Source: Phoronis australis
Lineage: Eukaryota; Phoronida; Phoronidae
DNA length: 64,000 nt
Direction of reading: 5' to 3'
Assembly (NCBI GenBank): GCA_002633005.1
Contig: NMRA01000471.1
Coordinates: 182,386 to 246,385, forward strand
Below are positions 23,310-34,827 of the stretch, piece by piece. The translations under genes and the position numbers were made by a program. The notes below the pieces were generated by a model. It ran no database searches, was not told where the DNA came from, and was given only the letters and a program-made list of their open reading frames with translations. Numbering within the stretch: position 1 is the stretch's first letter; each line of letters begins with the position of its first letter.

Positions 23310-24180
23310 TGGAGATTCAAATTCCAACCCACCGTGCAGCATCTGAATTAAAACTGTGCATCGCTGAGAGTACAGAAATTTACCACTAATGCAATTTTCA
23401 CAGGAAACATCAGCCACGTCAAACAAGACACTGTTGTCAATGATAGCACTCCACTTCAAAAGAAGACATGAAAGACCTGACCCCTGTGGGTGGTAAGCAC
23501 TGACAATTTTAACTGTTGTACTTTGATGAAAATTAAATATGTTTTGTTCTCTGTTTGATTCGTCAAGACAATTTGCTGTTCAAGGTTACACTGGTCCCGT
23601 TATTATCAAGTTAGGCGTATTAAAACAAGAATGTATAGTTCATGTTGTGTTTCAAGGGTGCAGGGATTTATCAGTAATAAGTGGTTAAATAAGCTATTCT
23701 GTGGTTTGGCGATTGTGATTCTCTACGACCCAATGTCCAACTTCATTACAACGAGCATGGTTTGTAATGTTCGCTCGTGTAGTGTTGTAGCTACTCATTA
23801 GGTGGCACTAGTGGAGTTGGATCCAAGATGGCAATAAATGAGTACACTGTATAGTTCAATCTGGCGTTTTAATCTGTTTAATATTAAGCATATCAAACAG
23901 AACAGCTAGCTTACATTTCCACAAGTTACAAGCCAACTGAAATGTATACATTATGATTTGCCTACAGCGAATTTCAATAATGAGCATTTCAGACAGGTCC
24001 AAAGAGTGTTTGTTGTAATGCAGACCTACTGCAGTACCAGCTCATACAAGGTGCCTGGCCACAGAGTGTAAAAGTCCCAACGAGGGAATCTGAAAGACGA
24101 GTGGGACTGCACGGAAACTCTCTGAGTGGTATCTCAAGTGTCAGACCCAATGTTATGGCTGAGTCAACGCGTGATTACCC
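23310..24180. other. non-coding stretch
   Basis: No gene or array seen. The right end leads into decayed gypsy pol sequence. Confidence 0.4.
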
Positions 24181-24189
24181 ACAAGATGT

Positions 24190-24605
24190 TGGGGGAAACT
24201 CCGAGTGTGCATTGACACTGGTGAACCGAACAAAGCCCTGATCAGAGAAAGGTACCTCATACCTGTTCCGCATGATCAAGTTCATGGACTCGAGAAGTCA
24301 AAGAATGTCAACTTGTCATCAAGTTACAGGAATATCTCTGCTGAATACTTTTCCAACCTCATTTGGCCAAAACCAACAGACTCGCTTGACCTTTGGGCTC
24401 AACATGTCCGCTGAAATATTCCAGTGCAGATTCATGCAGGCACTGGAAGGTCTCATTGGCCTCCCATGTATAGCAGGCAATGTCATCATTCATAGTCCTG
24501 AGGTAAGTGATGGAGGTGTGGTTAAGAAGATTGTTAGAGACTATGTTAAGGTCGTCAAACCACAGACTGAATGTCATTATGTACCATCAGAACATAAATT
24601 TATGT
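24190..24605 (+). pseudogene. gypsy reverse-transcriptase fragment
   Basis: One frame reads CIDTGEPNKALIRERYLIPVP, as in the gypsy RT palm (I/C-D-P-x-x-LNKAL-x-R-x-x-Y-x-x-P). A second frame continues with FGLNMSAEIFQCRFMQALEG and IGLPCIAGNVIIHS, equivalent to the segment that ends in the catalytic aspartate pair. The two Asp of that motif are replaced (AGN instead of xDD), and a frame change near 24270-24360 separates the halves. The fragment is therefore dead. It lies about 5 kb from the gag and integrase relics and may derive from the same element family. Confidence 0.7.
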
Positions 24606-24986
24606 AACCTCATCTGGTGGTAAACAACAGGCAATTTCATGGTGTTACTTTAGCAGTAACATGTGAAATTGTATCAACACGTGGTAACAATCCAGTCTGA
24701 GTGAAATGGTCTTCATAGACTTGAGAACTACAAGTTGGCATAGTTTGTTATAACAGATGTAAACTACAAATAATGCAAAGCTGATCACAGCAATTTCAGA
24801 ACTAAAGTATGAGTTGTGTTTAGTTTTCTAAGATGAGGATATTAAACTGCCTATAAATTATTGTACAAGAAAGTGGCACAGACATATGACAAGCGTAGTA
24901 TCTACTCCTTTAAAAATGTTGCAAAGCTTTGCTGGCTAAGGTTAACAATAAACGCAAAAATTATACAAAATTATGTTTCCTTGGAC

Positions 24987-25116
24987 CATTACCCTTCACA
25001 ATGGATCATACTGAGGTCATTACCCTCCACAATGGGTCATATTGAGGTCATTACCCTCCACAATGGGTCATACTGAGGTCATTACCCTCCACAATGGGTC
25101 ATACTGAGGTCATTAC
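24987..25116. repeat. 31-bp tandem repeat, 4 units
   Basis: Units starting CATTACCCT begin at 24987, 25018, 25049 and 25080, an exact 31-bp period. Each contains CACAATGGGTCATACTGAGG, with small changes in the first units. Confidence 0.9.
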
Positions 25117-25119
25117 GAC

Positions 25120-25655
25120 AAGTCATCCCAGTTACTCTGATGATGATTTCAAATTTCACTGAGTTGGCAAGGGAGAAAATTTGGGATAATTTTGACAGAT
25201 TATTTTCCGTGTGTTTTACAGCAAATTGTCACAACTTGCTAAAAGATGTTGCATGTGACAACTGCGTAGCTCATTCTGTCCCACTATTAAACAATTCAGG
25301 TGAATTAAAAAAAACAACACAATACAGAGGACAGAGTACAGTAAAATGCACAAAACCATGACGATGGTTCATTGACTATGTAATGCATCGTTAACTTGTC
25401 GGTTAATGAGGCATTCAACTGAATCAGTTTTGGGCATTTCCAATGTGCATTTTGGAAATGCCAATAACCTAATACCAGGACAATACAAGAACAAAATATG
25501 AAAAAATGTGGAGATGATAAAACGCATGTATGTGAAACACACGTGTTATGACAAAATAAGGCTAGAACAGCAGGCTTTACACATAACCCCAACACACACA
25601 CTGATTTGAGGCTCAAAAAGGACATTATCAGATAAGATTTTAAATGCTCTCTAGG
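25120..25655. other. non-coding stretch, possible PIGA 3' flank
   Basis: Open frames here have no motif. If the exon ending at 25658 is the last exon of PIGA, this region would hold the 3' untranslated sequence on the minus strand. I found no convincing polyadenylation hexamer. Confidence 0.35.
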
Positions 25656-25657
25656 TG

Positions 25658-25783
25658 TCACCTCTGTGCCTTGCATTCTGTGACTTGCTCAGTAGACATA
25701 CACTTTCCAGTTTCTACTGTTTTATTTTTAGACTCTTTGAATTTGGCTAATGCATCTGAACAGTTGACAGCTAGGTCAATTTT
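25658..25783 (-). CDS. candidate last exon of PIGA
   Basis: On the minus strand a good acceptor (pyrimidine run then CAG) at 25784-25785 is followed by an open stretch of 41 codons, [16 protein letters not shown] onward, ending in TGA at 25658-25660. The start resembles the tail region of PIGA that follows its membrane anchor (human has an IDVAID sequence there). It is on the right strand, downstream of the five clear PIGA exons. The exons that should connect it are missing from the window, so the link is inference. It could instead be the terminal exon of an unrelated minus-strand gene. Confidence 0.4.
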   Translation of the reverse strand, partial: KIDLAVNCSDALAKFKESKNKTVETGKCMSTEQVTECKAQR

Positions 25784-28700
25784 CTGAAAAACAAACAACA
25801 AAAAACATGTTAAAAAATCTTAATATCTAGCTTTATTGAATATATTTAGCCTCACAAATGAGTCAGCCTCCACAAAAGCAACTTAAGGTTATTTCAAACC
25901 TTATTTAGTGGCCTCTGTTCTAACTCGTATATCAAAAAAACTAAGCTTTGTCAACTAGTAAAAGTATATATTTTCTGAAAGAGCAATATCAGGAAATATA
26001 AATATACTTTTTGTATTTATTTGTCATTATTATTTTTACGTAAAAACCTTTTTTAAGTAAAAATTCCATTTTCAAGAAAGGTACATTCATAGCAAAATAA
26101 CCCCTCGGTCAATTTTAACGAAACCTTTTTTAAATGAAAACTTCATCAATTACCTCAAAAACGCTGTTAGGAATTTTCGATAAGTTTGTTTGTTTGGTTT
26201 CTATGACAAATAAACTCGCAAACCGTAAGGTATTTTTGTAAAAAATTGAAGTCGTATTCGTTTTTGCCACATTACACAAAAACTAAGCTTTTATATCAAA
26301 AGTCCTAACAGCGTTTTTGAGATTGGTGACTAAATATTAAGTCTGGAAAGTTTCAGCGAAATCCATCGAGCCATTTTCGAGAACTCGTGTTCCTAAGTTC
26401 AAATAAAGTCGATTTGCCGAAGCCGAGAAAAAGCCGATTAAACTGGGACACGTGAAAATCTNAATACGAGCCTACTCTAAGCTTAATACGAGCCTACTCT
26501 AAGCTTAATACGAGCCTACTCTAAGCTTAATACGAGCCTACTCTAAGCTTAATACGAGCCTACTCTAAGCTTAATACGAGCCTACTCTAAGCTTAATACG
26601 AGCCTACTCTAAGCTTAATACGAGCCTACTCTAAGCTTAATACGAGCCTACTCTAAGCTTAATACGAGCCTACTCTAAGCTTAATACGAGCCTACTCTAA
26701 GCTTAATACGAGCCTACTCTAAGCTTAATACGAGCCTACTCTAAGCTTAATACGAGCCTACTCTAAGCTTAATACGAGCCTACTCTAAGCTTAATACGAG
26801 CCTACTCTAAGCTTAATACGAGCCTACTCTAAGCTTAATACGAGCCTACTCTAAGCTTAATACGAGCCTACTCTAAGCTTAATACGAGCCTACTCTAAGC
26901 TTAATACGAGCCTACTCTAAGCTTAATACGAGCCTACTCTAAGCTTAATACGAGCCTACTCTAAGCTTAATACGAGCCTACTCTAAGCTTAATACGAGCC
27001 TACTCTAAGCTTAATACGAGCCTACTCTAAGCTTAATACGAGCCTACTCTAAGCTTAATACGAGCCTACTCTAAGCTTAATACGAGCCTACTCTAAGCTT
27101 AATACGAGCCTACTCTAAGCTTAATACGAGCCTACTCTAAGCTTAATACGAGCCTACTCTAAGCTTAATACGAGCCTACTCTAAGCTTAATACGAGCCTA
27201 CTCTAAGCTTAATACGAGCCTACTCTAAGCTTAATACGAGCCTACTCTAAGCTTAATACGAGCCTACTCTAAGCTTAATACGAGCCTACTCTAAGCTTAA
27301 TACGAGCCTACTCTAAGCTTAATACGAGCCTACTCTAAGCTTAATACGAGCCTACTCTAAGCTTAATACGAGCCTACTCTAAGCTTAATACGAGCCTACT
27401 CTAAGCTTAATACGAGCCTACTCTAAGCTTAATACGAGCCTACTCTAAGCTTAATACGAGCCTACTCTAAGCTTAATACGAGCCTACTCTAAGCTTAATA
27501 CGAGCCTACTCTAAGCTTAATACGAGCCTACTCTAAGCTTAATACGAGCCTACTCTAAGCTTAATACGAGCCTACTCTAAGCTTAATACGAGCCTACTCT
27601 AAGCTTAATACGAGCCTACTCTAAGCTTAATACGAGCCTACTCTAAGCTTAATACGAGCCTACTCTAAGCTTAATACGAGCCTACTCTAAGCTTAATACG
27701 AGCCTACTCTAAGCTTAATACGAGCCTACTCTAAGCTTAATACGAGCCTACTCTAAGCTTAATACGAGCCTACTCTAAGCTTAATACGAGCCTACTCTAA
27801 GCTTAATACGAGCCTACTCTAAGCTTAATACGAGCCTACTCTAAGCTTAATACGAGCCTACTCTAAGCTTAATACGAGCCTACTCTAAGCTTAATACGAG
27901 CCTACTCTAAGCTTAATACGAGCCTACTCTAAGCTTAATACGAGCCTACTCTAAGCTTAATACGAGCCTACTCTAAGCTTAATACGAGCCTACTCTAAGC
28001 TTAATACGAGCCTACTCTAAGCTTAATACGAGCCTACTCTAAGCTTAATACGAGCCTACTCTAAGCTTAATACGAGCCTACTCTAAGCTTAATACGAGCC
28101 TACTCTAAGCTTAATACGAGCCTACTCTAAGCTTAATACGAGCCTACTCTAAGCTTAATACGAGCCTACTCTAAGCTTAATACGAGCCTACTCTAAGCTT
28201 AATACGAGCCTACTCTAAGCTTAATACGAGCCTACTCTAAGCTTAATACGAGCCTACTCTAAGCTTAATACGAGCCTACTCTAAGCTTAATACGAGCCTA
28301 CTCTAAGCTTAATACGAGCCTACTCTAAGCTTAATACGAGCCTACTCTAAGCTTAATACGAGCCTACTCTAAGCTTAATACGAGCCTACTCTAAGCTTAA
28401 TACGAGCCTACTCTAAGCTTAATACGAGCCTACTCTAAGCTTAATACGAGCCTACTCTAAGCTTAATACGAGCCTACTCTAAGCTTAATACGAGCCTACT
28501 CTAAGCTTAATACGAGCCTACTCTAAGCTTAATACGAGCCTACTCTAAGCTTAATACGAGCCTACTCTAAGCTTAATACGAGCCTACTCTAAGCTTAATA
28601 CGAGCCTACTCTAAGCTTAATACGAGCCTACTCTAAGCTTAATACGAGCCTACTCTAAGCTTAATACGAGCCTACTCTAAGCTTAATACGAGCCTACTCT

Positions 28701-31700
28701 AAGCTTAATACGAGCCTACTCTAAGCTTAATACGAGCCTACTCTAAGCTTAATACGAGCCTACTCTAAGCTTAATACGAGCCTACTCTAAGCTTAATACG
28801 AGCCTACTCTAAGCTTAATACGAGCCTACTCTAAGCTTAATACGAGCCTACTCTAAGCTTAATACGAGCCTACTCTAAGCTTAATACGAGCCTACTCTAA
28901 GCTTAATACGAGCCTACTCTAAGCTTAATACGAGCCTACTCTAAGCTTAATACGAGCCTACTCTAAGCTTAATACGAGCCTACTCTAAGCTTAATACGAG
29001 CCTACTCTAAGCTTAATACGAGCCTACTCTAAGCTTAATACGAGCCTACTCTAAGCTTAATACGAGCCTACTCTAAGCTTAATACGAGCCTACTCTAAGC
29101 TTAATACGAGCCTACTCTAAGCTTAATACGAGCCTACTCTAAGCTTAATACGAGCCTACTCTAAGCTTAATACGAGCCTACTCTAAGCTTAATACGAGCC
29201 TACTCTAAGCTTAATACGAGCCTACTCTAAGCTTAATACGAGCCTACTCTAAGCTTAATACGAGCCTACTCTAAGCTTAATACGAGCCTACTCTAAGCTT
29301 AATACGAGCCTACTCTAAGCTTAATACGAGCCTACTCTAAGCTTAATACGAGCCTACTCTAAGCTTAATACGAGCCTACTCTAAGCTTAATACGAGCCTA
29401 CTCTAAGCTTAATACGAGCCTACTCTAAGCTTAATACGAGCCTACTCTAAGCTTAATACGAGCCTACTCTAAGCTTAATACGAGCCTACTCTAAGCTTAA
29501 TACGAGCCTACTCTAAGCTTAATACGAGCCTACTCTAAGCTTAATACGAGCCTACTCTAAGCTTAATACGAGCCTACTCTAAGCTTAATACGAGCCTACT
29601 CTAAGCTTAATACGAGCCTACTCTAAGCTTAATACGAGCCTACTCTAAGCTTAATACGAGCCTACTCTAAGCTTAATACGAGCCTACTCTAAGCTTAATA
29701 CGAGCCTACTCTAAGCTTAATACGAGCCTACTCTAAGCTTAATACGAGCCTACTCTAAGCTTAATACGAGCCTACTCTAAGCTTAATACGAGCCTACTCT
29801 AAGCTTAATACGAGCCTACTCTAAGCTTAATACGAGCCTACTCTAAGCTTAATACGAGCCTACTCTAAGCTTAATACGAGCCTACTCTAAGCTTAATACG
29901 AGCCTACTCTAAGCTTAATACGAGCCTACTCTAAGCTTAATACGAGCCTACTCTAAGCTTAATACGAGCCTACTCTAAGCTTAATACGAGCCTACTCTAA
30001 GCTTAATACGAGCCTACTCTAAGCTTAATACGAGCCTACTCTAAGCTTAATACGAGCCTACTCTAAGCTTAATACGAGCCTACTCTAAGCTTAATACGAG
30101 CCTACTCTAAGCTTAATACGAGCCTACTCTAAGCTTAATACGAGCCTACTCTAAGCTTAATACGAGCCTACTCTAAGCTTAATACGAGCCTACTCTAAGC
30201 TTAATACGAGCCTACTCTAAGCTTAATACGAGCCTACTCTAAGCTTAATACGAGCCTACTCTAAGCTTAATACGAGCCTACTCTAAGCTTAATACGAGCC
30301 TACTCTAAGCTTAATACGAGCCTACTCTAAGCTTAATACGAGCCTACTCTAAGCTTAATACGAGCCTACTCTAAGCTTAATACGAGCCTACTCTAAGCTT
30401 AATACGAGCCTACTCTAAGCTTAATACGAGCCTACTCTAAGCTTAATACGAGCCTACTCTAAGCTTAATACGAGCCTACTCTAAGCTTAATACGAGCCTA
30501 CTCTAAGCTTAATACGAGCCTACTCTAAGCTTAATACGAGCCTACTCTAAGCTTAATACGAGCCTACTCTAAGCTTAATACGAGCCTACTCTAAGCTTAA
30601 TACGAGCCTACTCTAAGCTTAATACGAGCCTACTCTAAGCTTAATACGAGCCTACTCTAAGCTTAATACGAGCCTACTCTAAGCTTAATACGAGCCTACT
30701 CTAAGCTTAATACGAGCCTACTCTAAGCTTAATACGAGCCTACTCTAAGCTTAATACGAGCCTACTCTAAGCTTAATACGAGCCTACTCTAAGCTTAATA
30801 CGAGCCTACTCTAAGCTTAATACGAGCCTACTCTAAGCTTAATACGAGCCTACTCTAAGCTTAATACGAGCCTACTCTAAGCTTAATACGAGCCTACTCT
30901 AAGCTTAATACGAGCCTACTCTAAGCTTAATACGAGCCTACTCTAAGCTTAATACGAGCCTACTCTAAGCTTAATACGAGCCTACTCTAAGCTTAATACG
31001 AGCCTACTCTAAGCTTAATACGAGCCTACTCTAAGCTTAATACGAGCCTACTCTAAGCTTAATACGAGCCTACTCTAAGCTTAATACGAGCCTACTCTAA
31101 GCTTAATACGAGCCTACTCTAAGCTTAATACGAGCCTACTCTAAGCTTAATACGAGCCTACTCTAAGCTTAATACGAGCCTACTCTAAGCTTAATACGAG
31201 GCTACTCTAAGCTCAATACAAGGCTACTCTAAGCTTAATACAAGGCTACTCTAAGCTCAATACAAGGCTACTCTATGCTCAATACGAGGCTACTCTAAAT
31301 CAAAGAAATCTCAATCAAAAAGGCCATCCTTTATAAACTGACTAATTCTACAGAAGATGCCTTTTTTCAACATAACCAAACGATTTGGCAGAACACATCA
31401 GATGTAATACTGTTGTTAGATTGCCAAAGACAGAGTGCTTTCACACTTACAGTCACAGTTTCTGTAAGCTAAAAAACTTGTTGAGTACTCAGACAACAAA
31501 AAATAAACAAATTTTCAGTAAGTAGAGGGGAGAACTAAATTTACATAACAACAGAGATGATGCCAGTAAAAGAAATTTACATCACACATGATTGAAGAAC
31601 CAACCTATAAGGAAGCAGACATCAGCATGGTTGAGACATATTTCAGGTATGATGCCCGCCAGCAGATCCAGACCCTTTCTGTAGACAAGTCTACTCATCA

Positions 31701-34700
31701 CTACAATTGTTACTAGAAAGAGACAGTATTAACTGTTGGTAAAGGTGCTCCAGATAACAAGTTTCACATTTAAATTCAAAGAACTTAAACAGCAACACGA
31801 AGCATGCATAGCAAGAGAAGAGCATTTCCCAGAATGCTCGGCTATGTTGACACAAGGTCATGGCAATGCATTATACAACAGCTCAAAAAGAATTCGATTG
31901 CAAAAAAGGAAGGAAATGCCGTAAGTCAAAAATTTGGTTTGGACAATGTTGGCAAAAATAAACTTGAAATTTAACACTGAAATGACGAAACAGTTACAAT
32001 TCTGATGAAAACATCTGAAAGTTGAACTTTACGTATAAATCAAAATTCCAATTAGGCAAGTAGACCTTGGAGATGAGTCCAGGCCGCGGCACCAGTAAGG
32101 TGAAAACACACCAAAAGAACATACAAGGCAACAGTAACGAGACAAATACCATTTCTGCATCATGACTAATTCAGCTAACAACATTAATGACTGTAATAAC
32201 TACTATGGTGACACATTCTAATAACAGAATGGCTTTGTCACTTCACAAACATTCCTCTTAATTCACTTTAATTCACTGTCATGAGGCAATGTTACTCCGA
32301 TGATGAATAAGGCTTCTGTCCAGTTGTCATGATGGGGAATTCTGGGACATTTTGCCCTGAATACTTTTGGCGAGTACTAAGTAAACATTACACGTCAGAC
32401 AAAAATGAGTTATCTATTACATACAACTTGAATTATAAGAACACAAAGACTGTTATCTGTAAGTTAACAATACAATAAAGGACAACTATAGAATTCCATT
32501 ATGAATTGTCCCTCACTTGAGGCTTACTTTTGTCTGAGTCACGTTGGCTTGGATCTGGTGTGAACATAGTGCAATCAATTGCATTTGGAATGACAGACAC
32601 CAACTGTGGATGAATGGACGCACGTAGCACCGTATTTTCTTTACTGTAATGTAATCAATGTAAAAATTATACTACAGTATTGGGTTTAAAACATGAAATA
32701 CAAGAATTAGAAAATCCCCAGTTTTAAAAAATTGAAACAAATCATGTACACAGCCTCAAATCCAGTCTCGGACGTAATCAATGAATTTTCCAATCAGTAG
32801 TAAAATCCTGTGAAAATAAAGACACTATCTGTTTCAGAGTCTTCCTAAATGTATACCAGAGAAACCACAGAATTAGACGTAGTTGCAGGTGACTTCAAAG
32901 AGCCGTCACATGTTCAGATGGTAACACATTGACTGTTAATGATAGCATTTTTATTTAAACTAATTCACTAGGCATATTTTGAAGTTTTGTTGTCTGTTTT
33001 AAATGTTTGGACTGAGTCTAATATATGCACTCAGAGTTCACTTAGACTGCATTTTTTACCTATCATCAGCATGATTCAAGAGCAAATTTTTAAGTTTACT
33101 CAAAGCTTGAGGTCTAATTGTTCGATTTTCCAGTTGAGTGGCAAGTAAAGAGATCATACTGCAGAACCTAGCATTGAAATTAACAATAACAAACAAAATA
33201 TCGATATCAGAACTTTATCATGGTTAAACTGAAACTTTCATAAGGGCACTACTGTACCTTGTATGAGACACACAAATGGCATGATTAGCGCCAGCTAGTG
33301 AGAACATCAGGAACTTGTTAGTAATGATAGAGCTGGCATCAGCAAAGCCAAATAGAGAATGATCGGTAAAGACAGCTGGGATACCCATGGTTCTGGCATG
33401 GAACATGGCCTCATGGGCCAGAGTGGAGAAGGCCTGAAATGTATGATGAGATTACAAGTGTGAACAGTTGAGGAACACCATTTAAGGTATTTTCTAGAAA
33501 ATAACATTGACCTCACACTGCATGTTGTTATTTTTGACCAATACATTAGATGTCACGCACCAATGAAAGCTTAATATCCACTACATAAGTTTTAAAAAAT
33601 TATGCAACTCAACCCTGGTGTGTGTTAACAACACTCACGGGTCAATGTGGAATATTTGGTGAGACAGACGACATGGCAATTTGACAGCCATCAGTTTGTG
33701 TCCACAAGACTTATCAGTAACTTGCCATAAATTGAATGAACACGTGTGTGTAATAACAATGGAGAAATATACGAATGTGAACGCACTGTCAAGAATGTAG
33801 GTGATAGCAACTTGCTCCATGTCACCACTTCTGTACGCAGAGAATAATACACACACTTGACAAGATGGATTAAACAGCAAGTTGTAGTGTAAAGTATATC
33901 CCAAGTGTTAATGAACATTGCCCAGCTTGTTAGAGTGTTAGAGGTAAGAGGCCGATTTTGTTATTTCATGTTTAGGTTACATACAGAATGTCCGTGTATA
34001 ATGGTGACTTGTTCCCGTAGACATATGTTCCTGATGATGGGCAGTGTAGTGAACAATGTAGGAAACACACACTGGTTGTAGAAGGGCTGGATAGGAAGGT
34101 AATATACCTGCAGAAAACAAATATCAAATTACAAATGATACCAAATGCCAATGCTTGTACCTTCCAACTTTTCATCAAAAAAGACTATGATGTCATTCTT
34201 CCGCAATTAGAAAAAAAAATAATTTGGGAAAATTTCATTACTTACTAGCTACAAATAGTCATACTTATAACAAATGTTGTATACGACAACTTTAAAGTAC
34301 CAAAATAGTAAAACTTTCTTTGTTGTAATATTTGTTTTTAATTAAAAAAAATATGCCAGTTTTATCAAAAGGCACAAGGGATACATTGTTTGTGCACAAT
34401 GCTCAGAATAGAACCCCCCCCCCCCCNGCCAGTTTTATCAAAGGGCACAAGGAATACATTGTTTGTGCACAATGTTCAGAATAGCCCCCCCCCCCCATAG
34501 ATGGTCTCAATAAAGCCACAAGTTTCATTATATCCCAATAACACAGTGGTATATCAGGCAGGTAATTCCACCTGTACTCAGCCAACAAGAATTTCTGGCT
34601 GACTACAACTAATCAATTTTGTCATGTCCCATATATACTCTATCACCAACTGCAAAGACCAAATTCTTACCTTTAGCCCATTACTCAGGTAACGTACACC

Positions 34701-34827
34701 TGACCGTTTCCCAAAAGCATGAGTGACCACGATCACTTTATGTCCCCTTGCAATCAAACAATGAGACAGTTGATATATGTGACTTTCAACACCACCAATG
34801 TTGGGATAGAAAAAGTCGGATACCATG
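25658..34827 (-). CDS. PIGA: PIGA, GPI GlcNAc-transferase catalytic subunit, incomplete
   Basis: PIG-A is the glycosyltransferase subunit of the complex that transfers GlcNAc from UDP-GlcNAc to phosphatidylinositol at the endoplasmic reticulum, the first step of GPI-anchor synthesis. Five exons are clear, with GT-AG borders and matching phases: 34827-34671 (ATG at 34826, [12 protein letters not shown]), 34107-33985 (VTIIHGHS), 33433-33258 ([15 protein letters not shown]), 32643-32528 ([17 protein letters not shown]) and 31712-31605 ([15 protein letters not shown], ending before the GGEGPK segment). They supply about 226 residues. The following exons, which should carry the EAF...E nucleotide-sugar motif and the membrane anchor, are not found before the window reaches the 22-bp satellite and an N at 26462. 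A possible last exon is at 25783-25658. ANKRD49 is divergent upstream. An upstream non-coding first exon is possible, since the ATG lies one base after an acceptor. Confidence 0.92.
26154..26321. repeat. inverted repeat with 19-bp perfect arms
   Basis: CTCAAAAACGCTGTTAGGA at 26154-26172 is the exact reverse complement of 26303-26321. The arms extend inwards with mismatches (TTTTCGATAAG against TTATATCAAAAG). The 130-bp loop contains no gene. It could be a small foldback element. Confidence 0.8.
26463..31297. repeat. 22-bp satellite array, about 220 units
   Basis: One 22-bp unit containing TACGAGCCTACTCTAAGCTT is repeated without any visible base change or indel from 26463 to about 31198. The text repeats exactly every 660 bases, which is 30 units. 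Only the last four or five units at the right edge (31199-31297) vary, with GGCTACT for GCCTACT, GCTCAATAC for GCTTAATAC and ACAAGG for ACGAGC. Each unit carries an AAGCTT site. The left edge abuts an N at 26462. There are no spacers, so this is not CRISPR-like. It lies inside the PIGA locus. Confidence 0.97.
31300..31600. other. PIGA intron sequence right of the satellite
   Basis: About 300 bp between the satellite edge and the 5' splice site of the fifth clear PIGA exon. No exon is recognisable on the minus strand here. Confidence 0.6.
34352..34497. repeat. duplicated flank around an N with poly-C tracts
   Basis: About 70 bp containing GCCAGTTTTATCAAA and ATACATTGTTTGTGCACAAT and ending in a C run occur at 34352-34426 and again at 34428-34496, separated by a single N at 34427. 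The copies differ at a few positions. This lies in the intron between the first two clear PIGA coding exons. Confidence 0.85.

Noticed and set aside
25305-25676. 123-codon minus-strand frame overlapping the candidate PIGA last exon
   Set aside because: It is in another frame, rich in Cys and hydrophobic residues with no motif, and conflicts with the splice-consistent exon.
26463-31297. Regular short repeats resembling a CRISPR array
   Set aside because: The 22-bp units are contiguous without spacers, and the contig is clearly eukaryotic.
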